DNA of 64,000 nt from the NCBI RefSeq assembly GCF_019753045.1, contig NZ_JAIELN010000006.1, forward strand, positions 62,001-126,000, read 5' to 3'. This stretch comes from Hyphomicrobium sp. Its GTDB lineage: Bacteria > Pseudomonadota > Alphaproteobacteria > Rhizobiales > Hyphomicrobiaceae. The notes beneath the pieces are model-generated. The model did no database searches. It was not told where the DNA came from and worked only from the letters and a program-made list of their open reading frames with translations. Of this stretch, positions 28,555 through 37,103 are shown piece by piece; position 1 is the first letter of the stretch; each line of letters starts with the position of its first letter. The position numbers were made by a program, and so were the translations under genes.

Positions 28555-29142
28555 TCAAGCGAGGCCCTCTTGCCTCAGCGCGATGTCCACGGTGGGGCGC
28601 GCGCGCATGTGTTCGGCAAGTGTCTTCAGCGGCTTCGGCACGTCTATTCCGATCTTCTCAGCCCAAAGTAGCGTGACGAAAAGATACGCGTCGGCGACGG
28701 TTGCGTGCTCGCCGAAGATGTAAGGCCCCTTAATGCGAGTAGCCGCGTAGTCGAATCTCTTGCGGATCGCGTCGAGGGATTTCGCTTTGTTCTTCTCAGT
28801 CGTGGCGGGATTGAAAAAGGGCCCAAAGGATTTATGAATTTCGCTCGAGATGAAGGAGAGCATCTCAAGAAGTCTGTAACGGCCGAACTGGCCAGGCGCC
28901 ATGAGAGCGGGGTATTTGTCGGCAATGTAACTCAGAATGGCGATGTTCTCGGTGAGGACCTCGCCGTCATCGAATTGAAGCGCCGGGACGTAGCCCTTTG
29001 GATTGATATCGAGGTACGAGCGGCCATCGTCGACCTTGTGGGTTTTGAGATCGACTTTCGCGAGATCGAACTTCATTCCGGCTTCGATCAAGGCGATGTG
29101 GTCTGAGAGACTGCAGGCTCCGGGCGAGTAATAGAGGATCAT
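28555..29142 (-). CDS. Glutathione S-transferase, beta-class-like
   Basis: A 195-residue GST. The thioredoxin-fold N-terminal domain has YYSPGACSLS with Cys10, the residue that replaces Ser/Tyr in bacterial beta-class enzymes, followed by NPKGYVPAL with the cis-proline and DGEVLTENIAI with the glutathione-binding Glu. An all-helical C-terminal domain follows with GEHATVADAYLF. The ATG at 29142 is chosen over one 31 codons upstream. Function: conjugation or reduction with glutathione; substrate unknown. Confidence 0.9.
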   Translation of the reverse strand: MILYYSPGACSLSDHIALIEAGMKFDLAKVDLKTHKVDDGRSYLDINPKGYVPALQFDDGEVLTENIAILSYIADKYPALMAPGQFGRYRLLEMLSFISSEIHKSFGPFFNPATTEKNKAKSLDAIRKRFDYAATRIKGPYIFGEHATVADAYLFVTLLWAEKIGIDVPKPLKTLAEHMRARPTVDIALRQEGLA

Positions 29143-29313
29143 GGATTTGCTCCTTGGTCGACAAACCCGCTCTAGCGGGTAGCCGTTCCAGGCATCCTTA
29201 CAGCGGGGGCTCAAATTTAATTGGCGCCTAACCAAGAACTGCGACGGGGCTCGTCGTTTCCAAACTGCGGCTTAGTCTCGCTGAATTGTTGGGTGTCTAA
29301 AGGAGTTTTTCGC

Positions 29314-29529
29314 ATGTCAAAGCATTCAATTTTTGCAGTTGTAATTGGTCTTTCTGCACTGGCTGCGCCAGTCGCGGCGGATGCTCATTGCCTCGGCCTC
29401 GATGGGGTGGGGAGGGGCGTCTCCGGGGTATTCGATCGCACCACGGGCTTCGTGCGCGGGGTCGGCTACCGGACTCAAAGATTGGGCGATCGCATGTTTG
29501 GTTGGCTGAACTGCGGTCGGGTTCTGTGA
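29314..29529 (+). CDS. Small secreted protein, unknown
   Basis: A 71-residue protein with a strong ribosome site (AAAGGAG, 29299-29305) before the ATG at 29314. Signal peptide to about residue 23 (ADA), leaving a mature peptide of about 48 residues with two cysteines (AHCLGL near the start, LNCGRVL at the end) that could form one disulfide, and several Gly/Arg. Not recognised. The hairpin just after its stop supports it being a real, separately transcribed gene. Confidence 0.65.
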   Translation: MSKHSIFAVVIGLSALAAPVAADAHCLGLDGVGRGVSGVFDRTTGFVRGVGYRTQRLGDRMFGWLNCGRVL

Positions 29530-29543
29530 GCCCTATAGAAATA

Positions 29544-29572
29544 CGGCGGCCTCATTGATTTTGAGGCCGCCG
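29544..29572 (+). terminator. Hairpin after the small secreted protein
   Basis: A perfect 11-bp stem CGGCGGCCTCA (29544-29554) / TGAGGCCGCCG (29562-29572) with a 7-base loop lies 14 bases past the stop. The T-rich side is on the left, so it reads better for the reverse strand, and could serve both converging transcripts. Confidence 0.6.
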
Positions 29573-29686
29573 ATTAAAGGCGGGGCTGGAGATGAGCTTC
29601 AGAAATCTTCAGCGAGAAATTTCATCGCGTCGTCTGTCATCCCATCAGTTTATACGCGCTGTGATCAGCAACGACGGGGTGGATGT

Positions 29687-30391
29687 TCAGTTGATTGGCG
29701 GCACGGTCAGCTGGGTGCTCTGGCGATCCAGTTTCGGATCGAGGGCTGAGGCAGTTTTGAAATCTCGATCTGCCGACTTGAGGTCTCCCGCGTCGATATA
29801 GGTGTCGGCGCGCACGAAGTACGCCAGAGCGTATTTCGGGTTGAGCGATACGGCGGCGCTGAAATCGTCAATGGCGGCGGCATAATTGCCCTGCATTTTT
29901 AAAGCAACGCCGCGATTGAAATATACGACCGATTCTTTCGGGTTAATTTTTATTTCGCGCGTATAGTCCGATATGGCGGCATTAAGATCCCCCTTTTTGC
30001 GGAAACAATTCCCCCGGTTGTTATACACGCGAGGATAAAGTGGCTCCAATTCAATTGCCTGGTTATAGTCGTCTATCGCGTGGTCGCAATCTCCGATGGC
30101 GGCGTACACGATGCCCCGTCCTACGTAGTAATAGGGTTCAGGGCTGATCTTTGCTGCGCTCGAGAAGTCCGCGATTGCGTGTTGAAAGTCGCGTTTTGCG
30201 AAGTATCCCAACGCGCGGTTGCCATAATATATTGCGAGATTGCGCGGGTTTGACGATTGAGACTCGATCATCACCGTGCAGCCCGCGATATGGGCGTCTG
30301 GGCTTGTCCCATTGTCGCAATCAAACGCTGCGTCTGCAAAGGCGGGGCCGCATAAAATGAAAAATAGCAATGTAATCGCAATATAGCGCAT
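29687..30391 (-). CDS. Exported TPR-repeat protein
   Basis: A 234-residue protein. Signal peptide residues 1-19 (GPAFA). Residues about 45-220 contain five or six tetratricopeptide repeats, for example ALGYFAKRDFQHAIADFSSA, YNNRGNCFRKKGDLNAAISD and YFNRGVALKMQGNYAAAIDD. An N-terminal cysteine pair (DCDNGTSPDAHIAGC) resembles that of periplasmic Sel1/TPR proteins in rhizobia. Probably a periplasmic scaffold; partner unknown. The start at 30391 removes eight polar residues before the signal peptide. The 280 bases upstream (30392-30671) show no gene or clear signal. Confidence 0.85.
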   Translation of the reverse strand: MRYIAITLLFFILCGPAFADAAFDCDNGTSPDAHIAGCTVMIESQSSNPRNLAIYYGNRALGYFAKRDFQHAIADFSSAAKISPEPYYYVGRGIVYAAIGDCDHAIDDYNQAIELEPLYPRVYNNRGNCFRKKGDLNAAISDYTREIKINPKESVVYFNRGVALKMQGNYAAAIDDFSAAVSLNPKYALAYFVRADTYIDAGDLKSADRDFKTASALDPKLDRQSTQLTVPPIN

Positions 30392-30671
30392 GTTGTTTTC
30401 CTCAAAACGAGGCAAAGGCGAAAGCAGTATTTTCCGAAAATATTCGAATATAATTTCTGGCGAAATCGCGCCGGATGGAATCAGAAGATACGCGATATGC
30501 GAGTCATATCAATATCGAATATGAGATCTCCCCAGGCTTAAGTGCAACCGCGGTGAAAGCGAACCGTTTCCCGTAACGGTCCGCATACTGCTCATCCGGC
30601 CAGGTGCTTAGTGGGAGCCGCTTGGATTAAAACGGGTGGGGGATCGGGCGATCCGAGCTCGAAATGCATAA

Positions 30672-31457
30672 ATGCGGCGTTACGTTCAGATAGTTGGTCG
30701 GAAGTTTATGAAGCAGCGCGTCTGGCTCGGGGGCCGAGATCTGGAATTCGAGGGTGAGCAGGGAGATATCTATTTTGCGAATATCGCCGCTTTGGCTCAG
30801 GGCGGCGGCGAGCGTCATCTGGCGAGATTTGCAGCGCGGCATCTGCATGCGGCGAGTGTATGTTTGGACATCGGCGCGAATATAGGGCTGACGACTGCGA
30901 GCTTAGCGTTGGCCTGTCCAAAGGCCCATGTTTATGCTTTTGAGCCTTCTACGAGGAAGGCGATGCGTTTGCGCAGCAATCTCTCGGCCAACCGTTTGTC
31001 AAATGCGACCGTCGTCGAGTGTCCGGCCACCGCCGAGAGCGGAAGCCGCGCGGTGATGGATACAATCGATAACTGGTCCGCCTCGGTCTCCTCACCGGTC
31101 GATTTCATAAGATTGAATGTCGAGGGGAATGAAGCGAAAGTTTTGGCGGGGGCCGCCGAGACGCTCGTTCGAGATCGTCCTGTGATTTTCATGGAGTTCA
31201 ATTCCGTCGCGATTGCCTTCGAAGCGAGGCGGAGCCCGCTCTCCTTTGCCGAGACGATCTGGGGATTGTTCGATGTCTTCGTGGTCGATGAAGACGGAAG
31301 ACTATGGGAGCGCGATGCGCGTGCATTTGTTCTCGATAACATGCTGCGCCATAACTGCATCGACGACATCGTTCTGGATCTTAAGCCCGATCAGGATGCG
31401 CGGTCGATAAGGGATGCCTTGGCAGTTGAGTTTCGCGCAGAATGTGCGGCCGCTTGA
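30672..31457 (+). CDS. FkbM-family methyltransferase
   Basis: A 261-residue SAM-dependent methyltransferase. The SAM-binding motif I is VCLDIGANIGLTTASLA, followed by YAFEPS (acidic loop), and the FkbM signature is in FIRLNVEGNEAKVLAGA. The family O-methylates sugars, peptides or lipids. The region between motif I and the FkbM core is shorter than usual. Start uncertain: ATG at 30672 or at 30708 (MKQRVWLGG), the latter with GGAAG nearby. No glycan or peptide genes are adjacent, so no substrate can be suggested. Ends in a strong shared terminator. Confidence 0.8.
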   Translation: MRRYVQIVGRKFMKQRVWLGGRDLEFEGEQGDIYFANIAALAQGGGERHLARFAARHLHAASVCLDIGANIGLTTASLALACPKAHVYAFEPSTRKAMRLRSNLSANRLSNATVVECPATAESGSRAVMDTIDNWSASVSSPVDFIRLNVEGNEAKVLAGAAETLVRDRPVIFMEFNSVAIAFEARRSPLSFAETIWGLFDVFVVDEDGRLWERDARAFVLDNMLRHNCIDDIVLDLKPDQDARSIRDALAVEFRAECAAA

Positions 31458-31476
31458 GATCTCCTCATAACGAGGT

Positions 31477-31504
31477 GCGCCACCGACTAGCTTGTCGGTG
31501 GCGC
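31477..31504. terminator. Bidirectional terminator
   Basis: A perfect 11-bp stem GCGCCACCGAC (31477-31487) / GTCGGTGGCGC (31494-31504) with a 6-base loop, followed by GTTTG. It lies between the converging methyltransferase gene and the end of the eight-gene LysR-controlled operon. Confidence 0.75.
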
Positions 31505-31557
31505 GTTTGCTCAGTGATTGATGACAGCGAAGCGGAACGTGTGCGCTTCAGCGGCAA

Positions 31558-32448
31558 TCAAAGCGGATCACGCTGCAGGGCCTGGCAAAGACAATGCGGT
31601 CCGCCGCCGCCCAATGTGAACATGGAGAGATCCGGATCGTAGACTTCGATCCCGAGCGCGCGCATGCGTGCGTTGAGGTCTTTGTTAGCGGCTGTCGAGA
31701 GAACGCGATCATTTCCGAGGGCGACGATGTTCGTGCCGAGCTGCGTGGAGTCATGATAGGAGACGGGCAGGATTTCGTAGCCCTTGGATTTGAGGAGATC
31801 CAGGAACCACCGCTGATGTGCATCCGGCGCGACGGCAACCAGCTTCTCGTTGATGAAGCCGACCGAAACATCGAGGTGCACGAAGTGCGGCGGGAATGGA
31901 ACGGGATGAGCTTCCCACCCTTCGGCGGTAAACCACTCGCACATCTGCTCCGCTCCTTCTTTTTCGGAGCGCTCGCCACCATAGCCGCATAAAACGAAGC
32001 CCGGCTCGACGACCATGAAGTCGCCGCCCTCGAAATGGCCGGCTGTGATCATGTTCCAGATTGGAATTCCGGCTTCCTGGTAGAACTTGAATGTCAGAGC
32101 GTAATCGCCGCGGCGAAAGCGCGTCTGCGGCATGGTGATGACGGCGCCGAAAGGCGTCATCACGCTCGAATCCCGGGCAAATACGCCATACTTGAGTTCC
32201 GGCCGTGCATCGAGCCAATGGCAGGTTACGCCGGCGCTCTCATAGACATCGACCATTGCGCGATGCTGCGACATGGCGAGCTGCGCGTCGAAGCGTAAGC
32301 CGAGCGCCAGCGTTTGCCGCGCGACGGCGCTGACGGGGCGCCACTCAAAGTAATCGGGCTTTCCGAGAAGGACGTGCCGCAGCACTCCGGTCTCGGAATT
32401 CAATCCCCAGGGAACGGTGTTGGCAACGGAAGGTGCGATCAAGCTCAT
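31558..32448 (-). CDS. Amidinotransferase-fold hydrolase (dimethylarginine dimethylaminohydrolase/arginine deiminase-like)
   Basis: A 296-residue guanidino-group-modifying enzyme. The catalytic residues of the pentein fold are present: Asp in FARDSS, Glu in HFEGGDF, His in HFVHLDVS and the nucleophile Cys near the end in GGPHCLCQ. Size fits DDAH-like hydrolases rather than arginine deiminase (about 400). It would hydrolyse or transfer a guanidino or amidino group; the natural substrate is unknown. The ATG at 32448 overlaps the DUF1989 gene by 4 bases. Last gene of the operon. Confidence 0.85.
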   Translation of the reverse strand: MSLIAPSVANTVPWGLNSETGVLRHVLLGKPDYFEWRPVSAVARQTLALGLRFDAQLAMSQHRAMVDVYESAGVTCHWLDARPELKYGVFARDSSVMTPFGAVITMPQTRFRRGDYALTFKFYQEAGIPIWNMITAGHFEGGDFMVVEPGFVLCGYGGERSEKEGAEQMCEWFTAEGWEAHPVPFPPHFVHLDVSVGFINEKLVAVAPDAHQRWFLDLLKSKGYEILPVSYHDSTQLGTNIVALGNDRVLSTAANKDLNARMRALGIEVYDPDLSMFTLGGGGPHCLCQALQRDPL

Positions 32449-33038
32449 GCCAGGACCTCGTAATGCGCGTCGGTCGGTGCGCCGGCATTTATGCGGACGA
32501 TGTCCTGCGGGCAGGCAGACATCGCGACGATGCAATCCATCTCGGCCTTGAGCACGACATAGTCGCCGGGCTTCGAGACCGGTTCTTCCCAGCCGATAGA
32601 GCCATCAGTTTTGATCGGAATGTTCATCCAAAGATTGAGCGGCGAGGGAACCTCGGACGGCGTCAAGCCGAGGCCCGCCATTCCAGCGCGGAGATTGTCG
32701 GCGCAATTTTCGTGATATGCCGTGCAGCCCAGGCCCTGGTAACGATAGATGTCGCAAGCGGCGATGAAGGTGTCGTGGATGCCCGGCGAAGAATCCGCTT
32801 CCAAGGACAGTATCGGCCGGCGCTTATTTGTCACGAGCTTGTCGCCAGGTTTTGGGCTGATCCTGTCGATCGCTGCACGCATATGTTCCATGGAGAGAAA
32901 TTCGCCAAGGTCATGCGCGTTGAAGGCCCAGGTATCGACGACCTGATGGCCATGGGTGTTCACAATTCGGATCGATTGTCCCGCTTTCAGAGCAACGGCG
33001 CGACCCTGTCGCGCGGGAAGCTGTTGGAGTTCGCTCAT
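32445..33038 (-). CDS. Urea carboxylase-associated family protein (DUF1989)
   Basis: A 197-residue member of the DUF1989 family, with VNTHGHQVVDTWAFN near the start, LGLTPSEVPSPLNLWMNIP and SKPGDYVVLKAEMDC. These proteins are often next to urea/guanidine carboxylase genes and have a cupin-like metal site (CTAYHENCADN). Here the partner carboxylase is absent; instead it sits between a creatininase and an amidinotransferase-fold hydrolase with 4-base overlaps on both sides. Reaction not established; carboxy-guanidine or amide hydrolysis is plausible by context. Confidence 0.85.
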   Translation of the reverse strand: MSELQQLPARQGRAVALKAGQSIRIVNTHGHQVVDTWAFNAHDLGEFLSMEHMRAAIDRISPKPGDKLVTNKRRPILSLEADSSPGIHDTFIAACDIYRYQGLGCTAYHENCADNLRAGMAGLGLTPSEVPSPLNLWMNIPIKTDGSIGWEEPVSKPGDYVVLKAEMDCIVAMSACPQDIVRINAGAPTDAHYEVLA

Positions 33039-33835
33039 GCCATCACCTGTGTCTTCGTCTTTACATTCGGGAATTCTTTGCGGATTGCGTCCGTGACGCC
33101 GATTGCATAATCGGCGGCGAGCAACTTTCCTTTCTCAGCCGCACAGCCGGTGGCCGGCGACAGCACGCCCGAGCACGGGACCCAGCCGGTTCGCGTCGGA
33201 TAGACATCGTAAGCGGGGAAGTCGGCCGGCTTGTCAGTGGGCAGCGCCGCCATGTCGACGAGTTCGGGATGATGGTAGAGCATCAGAGACGTCTCCATCA
33301 CGGCTGCATGTTCGAGAGCGAAGCCCGGGAAACCGTCTGGAAAAATCTTCTCGATTGTTTCCGTGCGCGTGAAATCCCAATACTCGAGCCGCAGCACTTC
33401 GAAATCGCGAATGCCCATGTATGAGAGTTCACGCATCGCAAGGTCGATGCCTTCGATCGAAAACATCATGTTTTCGTAGTGGCCGTTGATGAGGACGAGC
33501 CGGCGCGCACCGTGGCGCGCGAATTCCTTGATCACGTCCCGCAGAACGTGCGCGAGCGTATCGGCATCGAGGCTGGTGGTTCCGCAGTAATGATTGCCAC
33601 CGCCCATTTTCGGCTGCGACTTGTAGCCGAAGGCGACGGCCGGAGCGACGATGGCATCGAGCTGCTTTGCAACGTCGACGGCCACCGCCGTCGCCAGCAT
33701 CACATCAGTTCCCATCGGCAAGTGCGGTCCGTGCTGCTCGGTGGCTCCTACCGGCAACAGAATGAGAGCGCCACCTTCAATCCGCTTTTGGTAGGTGGTC
33801 CAGCTCATCTCGTTCATAAAAAGTCGGTCGCTCAT
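33035..33835 (-). CDS. Creatininase-family amidohydrolase
   Basis: A 266-residue metal-dependent amidohydrolase. The metal ligands of the family are visible: Glu and His in GATEQHGPH, Asp in PMGTD, His and Glu in INGHYEN, and a late Glu in VMETSL. The family opens cyclic amides (creatinine) or removes formyl/amide groups. The substrate here is unknown, but the adjacent DUF1989 and guanidino-hydrolase genes point to a guanidino- or urea-like compound. Starts 12 bases after the preceding SDR stop. Confidence 0.88.
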   Translation of the reverse strand: MSDRLFMNEMSWTTYQKRIEGGALILLPVGATEQHGPHLPMGTDVMLATAVAVDVAKQLDAIVAPAVAFGYKSQPKMGGGNHYCGTTSLDADTLAHVLRDVIKEFARHGARRLVLINGHYENMMFSIEGIDLAMRELSYMGIRDFEVLRLEYWDFTRTETIEKIFPDGFPGFALEHAAVMETSLMLYHHPELVDMAALPTDKPADFPAYDVYPTRTGWVPCSGVLSPATGCAAEKGKLLAADYAIGVTDAIRKEFPNVKTKTQVMA

Positions 33836-33847
33836 GTTTTCCTTCTT

Positions 33848-34564
33848 TCAAACCATCGAGGCGCCGCCGTTGACGCCAATTACCTGTCCCGTCATGAAGC
33901 TCGAGCCGGGGCCCGCGAGAAACAGCGCGGCTTCGGCGATCTCTTCCGGCTTGCCGATGCGGCGAAGCGGATTGGCCGTTTCGAGCGCCTTCCAGTCCGG
34001 CGGCATGTTGTCGAAGTCGAGCAGCGGCGTGTCGGTCGGTCCGGGAGCGACCGCATTGACGAGTATGTTCGGGCCGAATTCCTTCGCCCAACAACGCACC
34101 ATGGCGCTGATGCCTGCTTTCGACGCGCAGTAGGCAGCATGTTCTTCGCGGCCAAGCTGAGCGAGCTCAGAGCTGAACAGGATGATCCTGCCGCCGTTGC
34201 CGTGCTTCTGCATGGCGCGCACCGACTCACGAACCATGAGCAACGTGCCGATCAGATTGACGTCGAGAACTTTGCGCGCGTCGGCGATGGGCGTTTCGAG
34301 CAAAGGTGACATCAGAAAAATCGCCGCCGTATTGATCATGACGTCAATACCGCCGAGGGCTTCGTCTGCTGCCTTCACCGCCTCCACGACTTGCGCTTCA
34401 TCCGTGATGTCGAGCGTGAAAGACGGGCCAGCGCCGGCGGAGATAGGGCTTAGATCAAATCTCGCGATGCGAGCGCCTTGGGCTTCGAAGAGATTGGCGA
34501 TGGCGAGACCTATGCCGCTCGCCGCGCCGGAGACGATAACTTTTTTGTTTTCGAGCATGCTCAT
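33848..34564 (-). CDS. Short-chain dehydrogenase/reductase (second of pair)
   Basis: A 238-residue SDR. Cofactor motif VSGAASGIGLAIA; after the second strand there is an Asp/Arg (IARFDLS), which favours NAD. Active site Ser (LFSSEL), Tyr-x3-Lys as YCASK. The C-terminal GQVIGVNGGASM is that of classical SDRs. It overlaps the other SDR by 4 bases. Paired SDRs often oxidise an alcohol to a ketone in successive steps or with different stereospecificity. Substrate unknown. Confidence 0.88.
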   Translation of the reverse strand: MSMLENKKVIVSGAASGIGLAIANLFEAQGARIARFDLSPISAGAGPSFTLDITDEAQVVEAVKAADEALGGIDVMINTAAIFLMSPLLETPIADARKVLDVNLIGTLLMVRESVRAMQKHGNGGRIILFSSELAQLGREEHAAYCASKAGISAMVRCWAKEFGPNILVNAVAPGPTDTPLLDFDNMPPDWKALETANPLRRIGKPEEIAEAALFLAGPGSSFMTGQVIGVNGGASMV

Positions 34565-35331
34565 CCGAGAAATTCCCCGCGGTCGACGCCGATCGCTTGA
34601 CCAGTGATGTTGTTTGACAGGTCGCTTGCGAGGAAAAGATAGAGGCCGGCGACATCGGCGGGTTCCATCAAGCCGGGCAGCGCCTGCGCCGCGACGACGT
34701 CGGCGAAAATATCGGCTTCGCTTCGCTCTGAACGTTCAGCCATGGTTTTGGCGGAGCGTACGGAGGCGACGGTTCGTACCCACCCGGGACACACAGCATT
34801 GACAGCAATGCCGTGCGGTCCGAGTTCACGCGCGAACGTGCGCGTCAAGCCGACGACAGCGTGCTTCGATGCGATGTAGGCGGCGAATTCACCGACGGCG
34901 CTTTTAGCCCAGACCGATGCCGTATTGATGATACGTGCGCCGGGCTTCAGAAGAGGCAGTGCGGCGCGCGTGACGTTCCAAGTGCCGCGCACGTTGATGT
35001 CGATAATCCGCGCAAAGGTGGCGTCGACTTCGTCGCTTGGATCCGTCAGCGGCGTGATGAGTTCGAGTCCGGCGTTGTTCACCAGAACGTCGAGTGTTGA
35101 GATCGAAGCAAATACGGTTTGCAACGCAGTCTTGTCGGTGATGTCGGTGAAGAAAGCCCGGACCGGGCGTCCGCACGCATCCGACAGGCGCAATGCCGCA
35201 TCGGTAACGAGATCATCGTTTGCGAGGATCGCGACGTCGGCGCCTGCAATCGCGAACGCTTCCGCGACCGCAAAGCCGATGCCTCGACTGGCGCCCGTGA
35301 TGAGCACCGACTTATTTTGAAGGTTGATCAA
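34561..35331 (-). CDS. Short-chain dehydrogenase/reductase (first of pair)
   Basis: A 256-residue SDR with GASRGIGFAVA, LVNNAGLELI, active site Ser in NTASVW and YIASK, and the C-terminal GQAIGVDRGEFLG. It is 45% like its neighbour at a guess and probably arose by duplication, but this is not measured. It is upstream of the second SDR and 16 bases downstream of the ABC ATPase gene. Within this operon it likely oxidises or reduces the imported compound. Confidence 0.85.
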   Translation of the reverse strand: MINLQNKSVLITGASRGIGFAVAEAFAIAGADVAILANDDLVTDAALRLSDACGRPVRAFFTDITDKTALQTVFASISTLDVLVNNAGLELITPLTDPSDEVDATFARIIDINVRGTWNVTRAALPLLKPGARIINTASVWAKSAVGEFAAYIASKHAVVGLTRTFARELGPHGIAVNAVCPGWVRTVASVRSAKTMAERSERSEADIFADVVAAQALPGLMEPADVAGLYLFLASDLSNNITGQAIGVDRGEFLG

Positions 35332-35347
35332 GCTCTTCCTCAGGGTC

Positions 35348-36133
35348 CTATACTTTTTCTTCTTCCCCGGTCGCAGCGCGCACCATTCTAAGGATGCGCG
35401 TTCGAAGTTTGAAAAATTGCTCGCTGTCGCGCAGTGCGATCGTGCGATCCGGGCCCAGCTCCGCCGATATATCGACGTCTTCGAGCATGCGTGCGGGCCG
35501 CTTCGAGAAGACGACGATCCGGTCTGCGAGAAACACGGCTTCGTCCACGTCGTGGGTCACGAAAATAATGGTCTTCGCGTCCTGGCGATGGATGCGGCGC
35601 AACTCGAGTTGCAATCCTTCCCGCCGCTGGGCGTCGAGCGCGCCGAAGGGTTCGTCCATCAGGAGAACTTCGGAGCCGGCCGCAAGCGTGCGAGCAATGG
35701 CAATGCGCTGCCGCATGCCGCCCGAAACTTTGTTCGGATAGAAGTCGGCGAAGTCGGTCAAGCCAACGAGCTCGAGATAGTGATCGAGCCGCTTCTTCTT
35801 GCGCTCCGGCGTCATGTCGTGCCGGTACTTCATGCCGTAGGCGACGTTTTCCGAAACGGTCAACCACGGAAAAGAAGAGTATGATTGGAAGACCATGCCG
35901 CGCTCGCGATCGGGGGCGCCGATCGGCAGTCCATCCAGGCGTATTTCGCCGACGCTCGGTGTTTCGAGGCCGCCGACCATCCGCATCAACGTGGTCTTGC
36001 CGGAGCCGGATGGGCCGAGGAAGACGACGAATTCGTTGCGTTTGATGGTGAGGTTGAAGAATGGAGCGACGACTTCGAGATCGCCGAAGTATTTGGCGAC
36101 GCCATCGAAAACAAGATACGGAGCGGGAGCCAC
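35348..36133 (-). CDS. ABC transporter ATP-binding protein (nitrate/sulfonate/NMT1 type)
   Basis: A 261-residue ATPase. Walker A is GPSGSGKTTLM, the Q-loop follows in MVFQSYSSFPWLTV, the signature is VSGGMRQRIA and Walker B is VLLMDEPFGALD with the H-loop in FVTHDVDEA. This arrangement belongs to the TauB/SsuB/NrtD group. It pairs with the permease and binding protein upstream for import of a small solute. ATPase-specific features give no clue to the solute. Confidence 0.93.
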   Translation of the reverse strand: MAPAPYLVFDGVAKYFGDLEVVAPFFNLTIKRNEFVVFLGPSGSGKTTLMRMVGGLETPSVGEIRLDGLPIGAPDRERGMVFQSYSSFPWLTVSENVAYGMKYRHDMTPERKKKRLDHYLELVGLTDFADFYPNKVSGGMRQRIAIARTLAAGSEVLLMDEPFGALDAQRREGLQLELRRIHRQDAKTIIFVTHDVDEAVFLADRIVVFSKRPARMLEDVDISAELGPDRTIALRDSEQFFKLRTRILRMVRAATGEEEKV

Positions 36134-36143
36134 TTTGCGCCTC

Positions 36144-37016
36144 TCAAAGATAGCGGAACAAGCGCTTGTGAACGAGGCGCAGAATCTGGTCGGTGACTAG
36201 GCCGATCAATCCGATCGCCACCACTCCCGCCATGACTTCCGAAGTGTTCATGTAGCGGCGCGCTGCCCAGATGACGAAGCCGAGGCCGGTGTCGGCAGCA
36301 ACGATTTCCGCGATGATGAGGTAGGTCCAGCACCAGCCGAGCGTGATGCGCAGATTGTCGAACAGGCTCGGCAGCATCGCCCGGAAGGCGACGTCCGTTA
36401 GCATCTGCCTCGGCCGTGCGCCGACTGTATAGGAAATCTCGACGTATTCCTGGGGTACGCGGCGCATGTCGTCAGCGACGAGCAGCACGAGCTGAAAGAA
36501 TGTGCCGAGCCAGAGTAGGAAGATTTTCGTCGTCTCGCCGACGCCGAACCAAATGATGCTGAGAGGCACGAGCGCCGGGACCGGCAAGTAGCGGATGAAA
36601 TCCACGATCGGCTCGAGTGCGGCGCCCACGCCGCGGAAGCTTGACATTGCGATGCCGATGGGAACCGCCATGATGACGGCTAGCGCAAATGCAACCCATA
36701 TGCGCAGCGTCGAGATACCTGCATGCATCAGCAGGTTCTTGTGAAGGATCATGTTCCACAGCGTCTCGAGCGTGACGCTCGGCGGCGGGAGGAAGGTTGC
36801 GTTGATCAATCCGAGGCGGGTCGAAAGTTCCCACACGGCCAAGACGAACAGGGTCGAGCCGATGGCGGTGAGGATCTGTGCGCGTTTCGAAAGCGTTCCG
36901 CGAAATGCGAAGAACTGATTGCGTGGAGGATTTCTTCGCAGAGGACGCGGCGTGGATGCCGCGTTCGCGGCCGGCGCGTGAGGCGCCGCAGACACTGTCG
37001 CTTTGATGATGGTCAC
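36144..37016 (-). CDS. ABC transporter permease (nitrate/sulfonate/NMT1 type)
   Basis: A permease of about 290 residues (from GTG at 37016) with a basic N-terminal tail, then six hydrophobic helices and the coupling loop EYVEISYTVGARPRQML. It matches the SsuC/TauC/NMT1 class. Start uncertain: the frame is open to 37094 through a run of nine G residues (37059-37067) and the intergenic space. The next possible start codon, an ATG at residue 92 in the first helix, is too far in. Eleven bases separate it from the ATPase gene. Confidence 0.85.
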   Translation of the reverse strand: MTIIKATVSAAPHAPAANAASTPRPLRRNPPRNQFFAFRGTLSKRAQILTAIGSTLFVLAVWELSTRLGLINATFLPPPSVTLETLWNMILHKNLLMHAGISTLRIWVAFALAVIMAVPIGIAMSSFRGVGAALEPIVDFIRYLPVPALVPLSIIWFGVGETTKIFLLWLGTFFQLVLLVADDMRRVPQEYVEISYTVGARPRQMLTDVAFRAMLPSLFDNLRITLGWCWTYLIIAEIVAADTGLGFVIWAARRYMNTSEVMAGVVAIGLIGLVTDQILRLVHKRLFRYL

Positions 37017-37103
37017 GCGATGATCCCGGAGACGGCTCTGTTGACTGTTGATTGCGCCGGGGGGGGGCGCTCCGTGGAGCGTTCCGCCCGGCACCGACTT
37101 AGT

